Shown: positions 24,381 through 33,220, numbered from the stretch's first letter. The stretch: 43,820 nucleotides of DNA from Variovorax sp. JS1663 (GCF_002157355.1 NZ_LYMK01000053.1:1-43820); one strand, 5' to 3'. The notes: generated by a model from the sequence alone, not told the origin. Numbers and translations: made by a program.

Positions 24381-25259
24381 ATGAAGCTCGCCACCTTCCG
24401 CCACCAGGGCCGATTGAGATTCGGCCTGGCCGAGGACGACGTGCTCGTGGACATCACGGACCACCCGGGCGCACCGGCCGGCCTGCGCGAACTCCTGGCC
24501 TGGGGCGACGAAGGGCTCGCCTGGATACGCAAGGCCGCCCGCCACGGGGCCCGCCTGCCGTTGTCCGAAGTGCGCCTGTGCGCGCCGATTCCCGAGCCGC
24601 GCAAGTTTCTGGGCCTGGGCGGCAACTACGCCTCGCACCTGGAAGAGGCAGCCCGCGCCGGCCTGTCGCGCGGCGCGGGCGGGCAGGTGTGGTTCAACAA
24701 GCAGGTCTCCTGCGTCAGCGGGCCCTTCGACCCGGTGCACAAGCCCCACGTGTCGGAGCAGCTCGACTACGAGGGCGAACTCGGCGTGGTAATCGGCCGC
24801 CGCTGCCGCCACGTGCGCGCTGCGGAGGCCGAGGCGGTGATCGCGGGCTACGTGGTGGTCAATGACCTCAGCGTGCGCGACTGGCAGCTGCGCGCGCCCA
24901 CGCACACGCTGGGCAAGTCCTTCGACACCCACGGCCCCTTCGGCCCCTGGCTGGTCACGCGCGACGAGATCCCCGATCCGCATGACCTGCGGCTGCGCAC
25001 CTGGGTCAGCGACGAGCTGCGCCAAGACGCTGGCACCGGAGAGATGCTCCACCGCATCGGCGACATGGTGGCCGAACTCTCGACCGCATTCACACTGGAG
25101 CCCGGCGACGTGTTGTCCACGGGCAGCCCGGCCGGCTGCGGCGGACTCATGGCACCGCCGCGCTACCTGCGGGCGGGCGACCGGGTGCGGGTGGAGATCG
25201 AATCGATCGGCGCGATCGAGAACCTGGTCATCGACGAACCTGAAGGAGACACGCCATGA
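24381..25259 (+). CDS. Fumarylacetoacetate hydrolase family protein
   Basis: 292 residues of the FAH fold: FLGLGGNYASHLEEA, then the metal ligands Glu131 and Glu133 (DYEGELGVVIG) and Asp162 (VNDLSVRDWQ), and GKSFDTHGPFGPWL. The TGSPAGCGG loop near the end is also conserved. Such enzymes cleave or decarboxylate beta-diketo acids at the end of aromatic degradation. ATG 24381 follows GGAGACAAG; upstream codons in the same frame belong to the leader. Its TGA overlaps the next ATG by four bases, so the VOC gene is coupled. The former regulator is the broken LysR gene on the other side. Confidence 0.92.
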   Translation: MKLATFRHQGRLRFGLAEDDVLVDITDHPGAPAGLRELLAWGDEGLAWIRKAARHGARLPLSEVRLCAPIPEPRKFLGLGGNYASHLEEAARAGLSRGAGGQVWFNKQVSCVSGPFDPVHKPHVSEQLDYEGELGVVIGRRCRHVRAAEAEAVIAGYVVVNDLSVRDWQLRAPTHTLGKSFDTHGPFGPWLVTRDEIPDPHDLRLRTWVSDELRQDAGTGEMLHRIGDMVAELSTAFTLEPGDVLSTGSPAGCGGLMAPPRYLRAGDRVRVEIESIGAIENLVIDEPEGDTP

Positions 25260-25852
25260 GCACCCCACGACGCCTGCCCGATGTACAGGCGCCCCCCATC
25301 CGACCGGCGAAGCTGGCCCATGTGGTGCTGCGCGTGTCGGATCTCGCGTGCTCGCGCGACTGGTACCTGAAGGTGCTCGAAGCGAGACCGGCCTTCGAGA
25401 ATGAGATGCTCTGCTTCCTGAGCTACGACGAGGAGCACCATCGCATCGGCCTGATCGCGCGGCCCGAGCTCGGACAGGCAGGCGACGCGCACCAGGGGCT
25501 GGAGCACATCGCCTTCACCTATGCCTCGCTGGGTACGCTACTGGCCACCTACCGGCGGCTGCTGGGGGAGGACATCCGGCCCTACTGGTGCATCAACCAC
25601 GGGCCGACCGTCTCGCTCTACTACAAGGACCCCGATGGAAACCGGCTCGAGCTGCAGCACGACGTGTTCGAGCGGACCGAGGAGGTGGAGGCGTTCTTCG
25701 AGAGCGGTGCCTACGCCGAAAACTTCATGGGGATCCGCTTCGATCCCGAGGAGATGGCGGCTCGCTTCGAAGCGGGCGAGCCACTGGCCGCCCTGACCGC
25801 GCGGCGGCCGCTGCGCGAAGGCGAGACGCCCTGGTCCATGTTCGTGCCCTGA
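25256..25852 (+). CDS. VOC (glyoxalase/extradiol dioxygenase) family protein
   Basis: 198 residues. The paired beta-alpha-beta modules keep the metal triad: His22 (KLAHVVLRV), His84 (GLEHIAF) and Glu132 (DPDGNRLELQ). This is the layout of type I extradiol dioxygenases and related isomerases; with an FAH-type hydrolase it may make a two-step ring-cleavage or beta-diketone module. ATGA overlap with the preceding gene shows coupling. GAAGGAGACA precedes the start. The substrate is not evident. Confidence 0.88.
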   Translation: MSTPRRLPDVQAPPIRPAKLAHVVLRVSDLACSRDWYLKVLEARPAFENEMLCFLSYDEEHHRIGLIARPELGQAGDAHQGLEHIAFTYASLGTLLATYRRLLGEDIRPYWCINHGPTVSLYYKDPDGNRLELQHDVFERTEEVEAFFESGAYAENFMGIRFDPEEMAARFEAGEPLAALTARRPLREGETPWSMFVP

Positions 25853-25854
25853 AC

Positions 25855-26214
25855 TCAGAGCTTGACGGCCCCTTCGACATCCATCACCTTGCGCCGCGCC
25901 AGCGCGAGATTGGCGCGGGCCTTGTCGAGCACGACGTAAAGGAACAGGCCCGGATGGGCGCCCGAGGGGCGAATGATGTGGTACTGCTTGCCGAGCGTGA
26001 TGAGGATGTCGTCGATGGCATCGTTCAGCTTGAGCGAGTCCATCGTGCGCAGTTTGGCGCGGACCACCTCGGTGTTGCCGGCAGCGGCCAGTTCCATATC
26101 CGTGCCGGAGCCGGCCTGGCCCAGAAGCATGCCGGAGCCGCTGTCGACGAGGGCACAGCTGAGCGCGCCGTCGATGCTCATGAGGGTAGAGAGAGAGTCG
26201 TTGATCGAAGCCAT
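25855..26214 (-). CDS. Roadblock/LC7 domain protein (second of two)
   Basis: 119 residues of the Roadblock/LC7 fold: SIDGALSCALVDSGSGMLLG, AAAGNTEVVRAKLRTMDSL, LITLGKQYHIIRPSG, LFLYVVLDKARANLALAR. These small proteins dimerise and regulate GTPases of the MglA/Ras type (MglB is the model). ATG 26214 is used; the four codons before it lack support. It is the last gene of a four-gene minus-strand cassette and meets the VOC gene tail to tail with two bases between. Its partner is most likely the small GTPase at 26702. Confidence 0.88.
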   Translation of the reverse strand: MASINDSLSTLMSIDGALSCALVDSGSGMLLGQAGSGTDMELAAAGNTEVVRAKLRTMDSLKLNDAIDDILITLGKQYHIIRPSGAHPGLFLYVVLDKARANLALARRKVMDVEGAVKL

Positions 26215-26277
26215 GTCAGTTCGCAATCTTTCGGGTTAAGGAACAGAAAAAAAGGAAGTCCCTGCGCGCCAAGCGCC

Positions 26278-26688
26278 TCAGACTTCCGCCAGGGTCCTGC
26301 CGATCTGATCTGCAGACCAGAACGCCTTCGCCAGCACCGCCCGCGGGGACAGCGCCATGCACAGCACCAGCTCGCCGGTCCGGCCAACGGGCTTGAGGAG
26401 CAAGGAGCCGCTGCGGGTCTCGATGAAGAGGCGCTCGCAGGCACCATGCCCCACTTCGCGCCCAGCGGCCGCAGCGATGGCCAGCAACGAGGACGCCATG
26501 GCCGCCAACTGCGCCGGGCGCACGCCGGGCTTGTTGCCCTGCGATGCGATCTCGATGCCATCCACCGTGGCGATCACCGCCGCGACGAGATCGACGCCCT
26601 CCGTGTAGCGGCGCAGGAGGTCCGCATAGCGGTTTGCCAAGGCCTGGTGCGTAGCCAGCGCCTGCGTGCGGTTCATCGGGGTGGACAT
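26278..26688 (-). CDS. Roadblock/LC7 domain protein (first of two)
   Basis: 136 residues. A longer N-terminal helix (LATHQALANRYADLLRRYTE) precedes the Roadblock core: GVDLVAAVIATVDGIEIASQ, AQLAAMASSLLAIAAAAGRE, ERLFIETRSGSLLLKPVG, ELVLCMALSPRAVLAKA. It resembles CvnB/MglB-type proteins. It lies 13 bases after the GTPase gene. Having two different Roadblock proteins suggests a heterodimer or two separate regulatory steps on the one GTPase. Confidence 0.87.
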   Translation of the reverse strand: MSTPMNRTQALATHQALANRYADLLRRYTEGVDLVAAVIATVDGIEIASQGNKPGVRPAQLAAMASSLLAIAAAAGREVGHGACERLFIETRSGSLLLKPVGRTGELVLCMALSPRAVLAKAFWSADQIGRTLAEV

Positions 26689-26701
26689 GGGTCTGGGGAG
26701 T

Positions 26702-27223
26702 TCAAGTGGAAAGCACCGCGGTCAGCAGCTCCAGCGCATCCAGCATCTGCGTCTTCTCGCGCACGTCGACGGCGAGCACGGGAACCGCCATACCGACCTG
26801 GCCAGCGAGCTCACGCGAGAAATGCTCCAGCACATCGTGCGATGCAGGCCTCGCAGACAGCACGACGAGGACCGTGCTCGGGTGCGATTCGCGGGCGTGC
26901 GTGATGATTCCGGCGGCATAGGCCATCGCATCGGGCTGTCGGATGTCCACCAGCACCAGGGCACCGACAGCGAAGCTCAGCAGCCAACGGCGAAGAAAGC
27001 CAAACCGATCCTGTCCGGGGCTGCCGTAGACATGGAGCTCCCCGTCGCTCGAGGGCAGCCTCACGATGCCGAACTCTGCGCCGACGGTCGTGGTCTCCTT
27101 GCCATGCATCGGCACGCCCAGGTTGGGCACTTCGCAATCCGTCAGCGCATCGCCACACAGGGAGCGAATGGCCGTGGTCTTTCCGATGCCCATGGGGCCC
27201 AGCAGGACGATGCGTGGCGTCAT
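26702..27223 (-). CDS. MglA/CvnD-like small GTPase
   Basis: 173 residues. G1 loop LLGPMGIGKTT (G9-T16), a TTT switch-I region around 44-46, G3 as GSPGQDRF (67-74) where Ras has DTAGQ, and VLVDIRQPDA followed by VLVVLSAR where the G4 NKxD would be; no clear NKxD is seen. The pattern matches the bacterial Ras-like group found with Roadblock proteins (conservon CvnD). Start ATG 27223 overlaps the preceding stop by four bases (ATGA). It presumably switches a signalling process in the cytosol. Confidence 0.88.
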   Translation of the reverse strand: MTPRIVLLGPMGIGKTTAIRSLCGDALTDCEVPNLGVPMHGKETTTVGAEFGIVRLPSSDGELHVYGSPGQDRFGFLRRWLLSFAVGALVLVDIRQPDAMAYAAGIITHARESHPSTVLVVLSARPASHDVLEHFSRELAGQVGMAVPVLAVDVREKTQMLDALELLTAVLST

Positions 27224-27594
27224 CGCACGATCGACAGTGGGGACGAAGCCATCCGGCGGCCACGCAGCCAGCGCTTCAGGCGCCTGACGAAGCCGGCGGG
27301 CATGTACACCACGTTCTCGGTGGCGCCGGCGGCGCCCGTCTGCAGAGCACCGCGATGTTCGAGTCCGGCCAGCAGGAAATCGACGCCGGCCGGGCTGAGC
27401 CCGGCCTCGGTCATCAGCCATTGCCGCGAGACGGGGCGACGCGTCATGGTGGCCAGCGCACAGAGCACGCCCATCGACATGCCGTGGCCTGGGACGACCC
27501 AGTACTTGAGCTGATAGAGATCCACCGACTGATCAGCACCCTCCAGCAATGAGGGGCAGGGCTCGTCAAAAGTGACTTCTTTTTTCGCATGCAT
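27220..27594 (-). CDS. Small protein heading the Roadblock/GTPase cassette, possible winged helix
   Basis: 124 residues. The core (VLCALATMTRRPVSRQWLMT, EAGLSPAGVDFLLAGLEHRG, ALQTGAAGATENVVYM) reads as helix, helix-turn-helix and wing. The basic C-terminus is RRLKRWLRGRR. By position it matches the DUF742 protein (CvnC) of actinobacterial conservons, which also is about 120 residues with a winged helix, but I see no sequence signature that proves it. The gene is coupled by ATGA to the GTPase gene. The 87 bases before it, down to the IclR stop, must hold the promoter. Confidence 0.6.
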   Translation of the reverse strand: MHAKKEVTFDEPCPSLLEGADQSVDLYQLKYWVVPGHGMSMGVLCALATMTRRPVSRQWLMTEAGLSPAGVDFLLAGLEHRGALQTGAAGATENVVYMPAGFVRRLKRWLRGRRMASSPLSIVR

Positions 27595-27681
27595 CTCGCA
27601 GATTATTCGGCGCCCCCCTCTGGCAACGATCCAGACTGTGACAATTCGCGAGAATCCATCCGCCAGCCAACGCGAAAATCG

Positions 27682-28524
27682 TTAAAGAAGTCCGCGCATC
27701 CGCTGCGCTGCCTCCCGCAATGCGCCGATCCGCTTGACCGCATCCTCCATCGTCATCCGCGCCGTCGGCGCATGCACCGCGATCGCCGCGCGCTGCCTGC
27801 CGGCCTCGTCGAACACCGGCACCGCCACCGCGACCAGCCCCGCGATGAACTCCTCCCGGTCGCAGGAGTAGCCGCGCGTCACGATGGCATCGCACTCGGC
27901 CCGCAGGTCGTCCGCGTCGGTGATGGTGTTGTTCGTCATGCGCGTCAGGGTGATATGTCCGATCACCGCGTCGCGCTCCTTCTTCTCCATCTGCGCCAGG
28001 AACAGCTTGCCGCTGGCCGTGCAGTGCAGCGGCACGTGCGAGCCTACGTCCAGCGTCAGCCGCAGCGGCCACTGCGCCTCGACGCGATCGAGGTAGAGCA
28101 CCTGCACGCCGTCGAGCGTGGTGAAGTTGCAGGTCTCCCCCACCTTCCGCACCAGTTCCGCCAGCACCTCGTGCCGCTGGCCCCGCACCACGCCATGGTT
28201 CAGCGTGTCGAAGGCCAGCCGCCGCAGCGCCGGGCCGACGCTGAACATTCGTTCGTCCACATCGCGCGCGAGAAAGCCGGTCGCCAGCAGCTGGGTACAG
28301 ATGCGGTGCGCCGTGCCCTTCGGCAGCGACAGCTGCGCGGCGAGGTCGGCCAGCGACAGCGCGCGGCCCTCGTTCGCCAGCAGCGACAGCAGTCGCAGGC
28401 TGCGCTCGGCCGAGGAGCCGGTGCTCGGCTCCTCGGCCTGCGATTCGGCAGCCGCGGCGCGCTTCTTCGCAGCGGCGGCGGGAGCGACAGGGGCGGCAGC
28501 AGCTTTGCGCGCAGGACGCGTCAT
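27682..28524 (-). CDS. IclR family transcriptional regulator
   Basis: 280 residues: an Ala/Lys-rich disordered start (KKRAAAAESQAEEPS), the winged helix (SLRLLSLLANEGRALSLADL, AAQLSLPKGTAHRICTQLLA, DVDERMFSVGPALRR), and the effector domain (VQVLYLDRVEAQWPLRL, HCTASGKLFLAQM, AAIAVHAPTARMTMED). It is divergent from the GMC oxidoreductase gene with a dyad between them, so it probably controls the oxidoreductase/transporter pair. Effector unknown. Confidence 0.92.
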   Translation of the reverse strand: MTRPARKAAAAPVAPAAAAKKRAAAAESQAEEPSTGSSAERSLRLLSLLANEGRALSLADLAAQLSLPKGTAHRICTQLLATGFLARDVDERMFSVGPALRRLAFDTLNHGVVRGQRHEVLAELVRKVGETCNFTTLDGVQVLYLDRVEAQWPLRLTLDVGSHVPLHCTASGKLFLAQMEKKERDAVIGHITLTRMTNNTITDADDLRAECDAIVTRGYSCDREEFIAGLVAVAVPVFDEAGRQRAAIAVHAPTARMTMEDAVKRIGALREAAQRMRGLL

Positions 28525-28554
28525 AGGGGTAAACCTCTAGCAAACAATTAAAAT

Positions 28555-28569
28555 GGAACGTTGTGTTCC
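28555..28569. promoter_or_regulatory. Dyad between IclR and GMC oxidoreductase genes
   Basis: GGAAC-GTTGT-GTTCC (28555-28569) is a perfect five-base inverted repeat in the 104-base divergent region. GGAA/TTCC half-sites are common for IclR proteins. It lies 31 bases from the regulator start and 60 from the oxidoreductase start. Confidence 0.5.
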
Positions 28570-28628
28570 GAAAATTCATCACCTAGCATCGGTGGCCGAA
28601 GCGATTGTTTCATTGCCGGAAGCCCTGC

Positions 28629-30260
28629 ATGCCTGTTGAAGAAGAGTTCGATTACATCGTCGTGGGCGCCGGCTCGGCCGGCTGCGTGCTGGCCGGGCGG
28701 CTCAGCGAAGACCCGTCGACGCGGGTGCTCCTGCTGGAGGCCGGCCCCGAGGACAAGTCGCTGTGGATCCACCTGCCCATCGGCTACGGCAAGACGATGT
28801 GGAGCCCCACCTACAACTGGCGCTTCGAAACCGATCCCGACCCGAACATGAACGGCCGCCGCATCTACTGGCCGCGCGGCAAGACGCTGGGCGGCTCGAG
28901 TTCGATCAACGGCCTGATCTACATCCGCGGCCAGCGCGAGGACTACGACCACTGGGCCGCACTCGGCAACCCGGGCTGGAGCTACGAGGACGTGCTGCCC
29001 TATTTCATCCAGTCCGAGGGCAACCAGCGCGGCGCGAATGCCTTCCATGGCGCGGCGGGGCCGCTCAAGGTCTCCGACATCGGTGCGAAGCACGAGCTGA
29101 TCGAGGCCTTCATCGCCGGTGCGCAGCAGATCGGCGTGCCCCGCACGGAGGACTTCAACGGCGCCGCGCAGGAAGGCGCCGGCTACTACCAGCTGACCAC
29201 CCACCGCGGCTGGCGCTGCAGCACGGCCAAGGCCTACCTCGTGCCCGCACGCAAGCGCCCCAACCTGCGCGTCGAGACCGAGGCGCTGGCCAGCAGCCTG
29301 GTGCTCGATGGCCGGCGCGCAGTCGGCGTGCGCTTTCTGCAGGGCGGCGTGGAGAAGACCGCGCGCTGCCGCGCCGAGGTGCTGCTGGCCGCGGGCTCGC
29401 TGCAGTCGCCGCAGCTGTTGCAGCTCTCCGGAATCGGCCCGCGCGCCCTGCTCGCGCAGCAAGGCGTGCCGCTGGTGCACGAGCTGCCGGGCGTGGGCGA
29501 GAACCTGCAGGACCACCTGCAGATCCGCCTGAGCTACGAATGCACGCAGCCCATTACCACCAACGACCAGCTCAACTCCTGGGTCGGCCAGGCGAAGCTG
29601 GGCCTGGAATGGCTGATGCACCGCACCGGCCCGCTGGCGGTAGGCATCAACCAGGGCGGCTGCTTCATGCGTGCGCTGCACGACGCCGATGGTCGTCCGG
29701 CCGCGAGCACGCCCGACATCCAGTTCCACGTCGCCACGCTGTCGGCCGACATGGCGGGCGGCAAGGTGCATCCCTGGTCGGGCTTCACCTTCTCGGTGTG
29801 CCAGTTGCGGCCGGAGTCGCGCGGCCATGTACGCATTCGTTCGCGCGACCCGGCCGACCCGCCCTCGATGCAGCCCAACTACCTCGCGACCGAGCTCGAC
29901 CGCGCGACCGCGGTGGCCGGCGTGAAGGCGGCGCGCGCCATCGCCGCAGCGCCGGCGATGCGGCCCTACGTCAAGCGCGAGATCAAGCCCGGACCCGACG
30001 CCACGAGCGACGAGGACCTGCTCGAGTTCTGCCGCAACAACGGCGCCACCATCTTCCACCCCACCGGCACCTGCCGCATGGGCAGCGACCCGCTGGCCGT
30101 GGTCGACACGCGCTTGCGCGTGCATGGCATCGGCGGGCTGCGCGTCATCGACTGCTCGGCCATGCCCACGCTGGTCTCGGGCAACACCAACGCACCGGCC
30201 GTGATGATGGCCGAGAAGGCCGTCGACATGATTCGCGAGGACGCCGCCGCCCTTGCCTGA
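28629..30260 (+). CDS. GMC family FAD oxidoreductase (choline/alcohol dehydrogenase type)
   Basis: 543 residues. FAD-binding YIVVGAGSAGC (G13-x-G15-x2-G18), then the second GMC signature GKTLGGSSSINGLIYIRG, LLAAGSLQSPQLLQLSGIG, and a C-terminal catalytic pair His477 (IFHPTGTCRMG) and Asn521 (NTNAP). These enzymes oxidise alcohols to aldehydes or acids. I use ATG 28629 because it gives the standard start; 28605 is possible but adds nothing family-like. It precedes an MHS transporter gene by 69 bases with a hairpin between, and faces an IclR gene. Together they suggest uptake and oxidation of an alcohol or a polyol-type compound. Confidence 0.92.
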   Translation: MPVEEEFDYIVVGAGSAGCVLAGRLSEDPSTRVLLLEAGPEDKSLWIHLPIGYGKTMWSPTYNWRFETDPDPNMNGRRIYWPRGKTLGGSSSINGLIYIRGQREDYDHWAALGNPGWSYEDVLPYFIQSEGNQRGANAFHGAAGPLKVSDIGAKHELIEAFIAGAQQIGVPRTEDFNGAAQEGAGYYQLTTHRGWRCSTAKAYLVPARKRPNLRVETEALASSLVLDGRRAVGVRFLQGGVEKTARCRAEVLLAAGSLQSPQLLQLSGIGPRALLAQQGVPLVHELPGVGENLQDHLQIRLSYECTQPITTNDQLNSWVGQAKLGLEWLMHRTGPLAVGINQGGCFMRALHDADGRPAASTPDIQFHVATLSADMAGGKVHPWSGFTFSVCQLRPESRGHVRIRSRDPADPPSMQPNYLATELDRATAVAGVKAARAIAAAPAMRPYVKREIKPGPDATSDEDLLEFCRNNGATIFHPTGTCRMGSDPLAVVDTRLRVHGIGGLRVIDCSAMPTLVSGNTNAPAVMMAEKAVDMIREDAAALA

Positions 30261-30278
30261 GTTCTTTCCGCAGTCCGC

Positions 30279-30296
30279 AGCCCCGGCACGGGGGCT
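30279..30296 (+). terminator. Hairpin between oxidoreductase and transporter genes
   Basis: AGCCCC (30279-30284) and GGGGCT (30291-30296) form a six-pair stem followed by TT. The short T run makes it a weak terminator, which could lower transporter expression relative to the oxidoreductase. Confidence 0.45.
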
Positions 30297-30329
30297 TTCC
30301 CATCACGACACTTCATCGGAGACAAACAA

Positions 30330-31667
30330 ATGAGTGCAGCAACAGGCGACGAGAAGGCGATTCGAAGGGTAGTGACGTCGGCGCTGGTGGGCGCCAGCAT
30401 CGAGTGGTACGACTTCTTCCTCTACGGCGTGGTGGCCGGCATCGTGTTCAACAAGCTCTACTTTCCGGGCAGCGACCCGGTCGTGTCGACGCTGCTGGCC
30501 TACACCACCTTCGCCGTCGGCTTCGTGACGAGGCCGCTGGGCGGCGTGATCTTCGGCCACTTCGGCGACAAGATCGGCCGCAAGAGCATGCTGATCCTCA
30601 CGCTGATGATCATGGGCGTGGCCACCTTCCTGATCGGGCTGGTGCCGACCTACGCGCAGATCGGCATCGCCGCGCCGATCCTGTTGCTGCTGCTGCGCGT
30701 GGCCCAGGGCATCGGCCTGGGCGGCGAATGGGGCGGCGCGGTGCTGATGGCCTACGAGTACGCGCCGAAGGAGAAGCGCGGCTTCTATGCCTCGCTGCCG
30801 CAGATCGGCCTGGCCATCGGGCTGTGCATGGCTTCGGGCGTGGTGGCGCTGCTGTCCTTCCTGCTGACCGACGAGCAGTTCCTGTCCTGGGGCTGGCGCA
30901 TCGCCTTCCTGCTCTCGGGCGTGATGGTGGCGGTGGGCATGTACATCCGCCTGCACGTGCAGGAGACGCCGGAGTTCGCGGCGGTGAAGGCGCGCAACGC
31001 CGAGCTGCGCATTCCCTTCATGGACATGCTCAAGCGCTACCCGGGCAATGTGCTCAAGGGCATGGGGGCGCGCTACATCGACGGTGTGTTCTTCAACATC
31101 TTCGGCGTGTTCTCCATCAACTACCTGACCAGCACGCTCAAGCTCAGCCGTACCGAGGCCCTGCTGGGCGTGATGGCGGCGGCGGTGGTGATGATCTTCA
31201 CCATCCCCTACTTCGGCCGCATGTCCGACCGGCTCGGCCGGCCCAAGGTCTACATGTGGGGCTCGCTGATCACCGCGATCGCCGCCTTTCCGGGCTTCTG
31301 GCTGATGACGAACAGCGGCGGCAACGTGCTGCTGGTGTGGCTCGCGATCATCGTGCCCTTCGGTATCTTCTATGCCTCGGTGTACGGGCCGGAGGCGGCG
31401 CTCTTCTGCGACCTGTTCGACGCGAAGGTGCGCTACACGGGGATCTCCTTCGTCTACCAGTTCTCGGGCATCTTCGCCTCGGGCATCACGCCGATCGTCG
31501 CGACCGCACTGCTCAAGTCGGGCGGCGGGCAGCCCTGGCAGATCTGCATGTACGTGCTGTTCGCGGGCGCCGTGTCAGCCCTGTGCGCCTGGCTGATCGG
31601 GCGCTCGGGCGGCGCCGAGGAAGCGGCGAGGCCGTCGTCGCTCAGTGCCCGCGGCGCGGGGCGCTGA
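30330..31667 (+). CDS. MFS transporter, metabolite:H+ symporter (MHS) type
   Basis: 445 residues and about 12 membrane spans. The MHS markers are clear: ASIEWYDFFLYGVVAGIVFN at the first span, RPLGGVIFGHFGDKIGRKS (loop 2-3), RVAQGIGLGGEWGGAVLMA (span 4-5), GRMSDRLGRPKVYMWG (loop 8-9) and RYTGISFVYQFSGIFASGI. MHS carriers import acids or betaine-like compounds with protons. GGAGACAAACAA precedes ATG 30330. It probably brings in the substrate handled by the GMC oxidoreductase. It ends five bases before the convergent MocR gene. Confidence 0.93.
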   Translation: MSAATGDEKAIRRVVTSALVGASIEWYDFFLYGVVAGIVFNKLYFPGSDPVVSTLLAYTTFAVGFVTRPLGGVIFGHFGDKIGRKSMLILTLMIMGVATFLIGLVPTYAQIGIAAPILLLLLRVAQGIGLGGEWGGAVLMAYEYAPKEKRGFYASLPQIGLAIGLCMASGVVALLSFLLTDEQFLSWGWRIAFLLSGVMVAVGMYIRLHVQETPEFAAVKARNAELRIPFMDMLKRYPGNVLKGMGARYIDGVFFNIFGVFSINYLTSTLKLSRTEALLGVMAAAVVMIFTIPYFGRMSDRLGRPKVYMWGSLITAIAAFPGFWLMTNSGGNVLLVWLAIIVPFGIFYASVYGPEAALFCDLFDAKVRYTGISFVYQFSGIFASGITPIVATALLKSGGGQPWQICMYVLFAGAVSALCAWLIGRSGGAEEAARPSSLSARGAGR

Positions 31668-31672
31668 AGAGT

Positions 31673-33208
31673 TTAGTGCTCCCGGACCCCACCGTTCACC
31701 GACTCTCCGCGCGCCTGCGCCAGATCCTTCACCGCCACGCCCAGCGCCCGGATCCCCGCCGCGATCTGCCCCGCAGGGATCGAGGACAGGCGCAGGCGGA
31801 AGAAGGGACAGGGATAGGGCGGCTTGGCGAAGAACACGTCGCCAGCCTCGATCAGCACCCCGTGGTGACGCGCCATCAGCGCCAGCTCGCCCGCGTCCAC
31901 CCATGACGGCGCCTGCACCCAGATCGAGGCGCCGCCCGATGGCAGCCTGAACTCGAAGTCCGGCAAGTGGTCGCGCAGGGCCTGCGCTGCCAGCGCCAGC
32001 CGCTCCTGCATCGCGTGGTTGACCCGCCGCGCGTGCGACTCGTGGTGCCCCAGCGAAAGAAAGAGCGCATAGGCCTGCTGCAGGAAAGCGCTCGGGTGCC
32101 GCAGCATCGCGTGCCGGATCACGCGCAGCTCCTTGATCAGCGCGCGCGGCGCCACGATGAAGCCCAGGCGCAATGCCGGCGACAGGCTCTTGGACACCGA
32201 GCCGACGTAGATCACCCGCCCCGTCTTGTCCAGGCTCTTGAGCGCCGGCATCGGCGTGCCCTCGTACAGGTTCTCGGCCTCGTAGTCGTCCTCGATGATC
32301 ACGAAGTCCTGCAGCTCGGCCTTGCGCAGCAGCCACTGGCGCCGCTCCAGGCTCAGCGTCGCGGTGGTCGGGCTCTGGTGCGAGGGCGTGCAGAACAGGT
32401 AGTCGGCCGCGGGCAGCGCGTCGACCACCAGGCCGTCCTCGTCGACCTCGATCTCCACCCACTTCGGGTTGCGCAGCGCGAAGCTGTTGCGGGCATGCGG
32501 ATGGCCCGGTTCCTCCAGGCCGACGCGCGTGTTCTCGTCGAACAGTGCCTCGGCCAACAGGTAGTAGGCATGCTGCGCGCCGAGCGTGACCAGGATCTCC
32601 TCCTTCAGCGCGAACACGCCGCGCTTGGGCAGCAGGCGCGTGCGGATCTGCTCGACAAGGTCCGGCACGTCATCGGTCTCGAAGTCAGGCGTCCAGGCCG
32701 GCAGTTGCGAGCGCGCCAGGCTGCGCGCGCAACACTCGCGGAAGTCCTCGGTGGGGAACAGCTGCGGATCGTAGGTGCCGTAGACGAAGGGATAGGGATA
32801 GTCGCGCCAGCGGTCGGGCTTGGCGAGCGTGGGCCGGTCCATCAGCGAGCGCCGCACCCGGGCCGACCACTCGGGCGGCTGGCCCGACTGGCCGCTGCGC
32901 CCCACCAGCGGCTCCGCCGGCTCGGCCGACAGCGGCCGCGCGTTCTGCGCCACGAAGACGCCGCTGCGCGGGCGCGCCTCCAGGAAACCTTCGTCCATCA
33001 ACTGGAGATAGGCCGAGGTCACGGTGTTGCGGCTCAGGCCCAGCAGCGTCGCCAGTTCGCGCGACGAGGGCAGCGGCGCCCCCGGGCTCAACCGGTCCTC
33101 GAGGATGGCCTGCACCACCGCGGCACGCAGGCGGCCCTGCAACGGCAGGCCGGGTTGCTCGGGCAGCGCGAACAGCTGCGCCCACTGGATGGATCGGGGA
33201 TGGGGCAT
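31673..33208 (-). CDS. MocR/PdxR-type GntR regulator with aminotransferase domain
   Basis: 511 residues. The N-terminal GntR winged helix (LRAAVVQAILEDRLSPGAPL, PSSRELATLLGLSRNTVTSA, FLEARPRSGVFV) is joined by a linker to a fold-type I aminotransferase domain. The PLP lysine is K340 (YVGSVSKSLSPALRLGF), with DYEAENLY and CTPSHQSPT upstream. MocR proteins sense PLP, amino acids or related amines and activate a neighbouring gene. Neither neighbour is an obvious classic target; the MerR gene 12 bases upstream may be co-transcribed. Confidence 0.93.
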   Translation of the reverse strand: MPHPRSIQWAQLFALPEQPGLPLQGRLRAAVVQAILEDRLSPGAPLPSSRELATLLGLSRNTVTSAYLQLMDEGFLEARPRSGVFVAQNARPLSAEPAEPLVGRSGQSGQPPEWSARVRRSLMDRPTLAKPDRWRDYPYPFVYGTYDPQLFPTEDFRECCARSLARSQLPAWTPDFETDDVPDLVEQIRTRLLPKRGVFALKEEILVTLGAQHAYYLLAEALFDENTRVGLEEPGHPHARNSFALRNPKWVEIEVDEDGLVVDALPAADYLFCTPSHQSPTTATLSLERRQWLLRKAELQDFVIIEDDYEAENLYEGTPMPALKSLDKTGRVIYVGSVSKSLSPALRLGFIVAPRALIKELRVIRHAMLRHPSAFLQQAYALFLSLGHHESHARRVNHAMQERLALAAQALRDHLPDFEFRLPSGGASIWVQAPSWVDAGELALMARHHGVLIEAGDVFFAKPPYPCPFFRLRLSSIPAGQIAAGIRALGVAVKDLAQARGESVNGGVREH

Positions 33209-33220
33209 GGCCGGGGCAGT

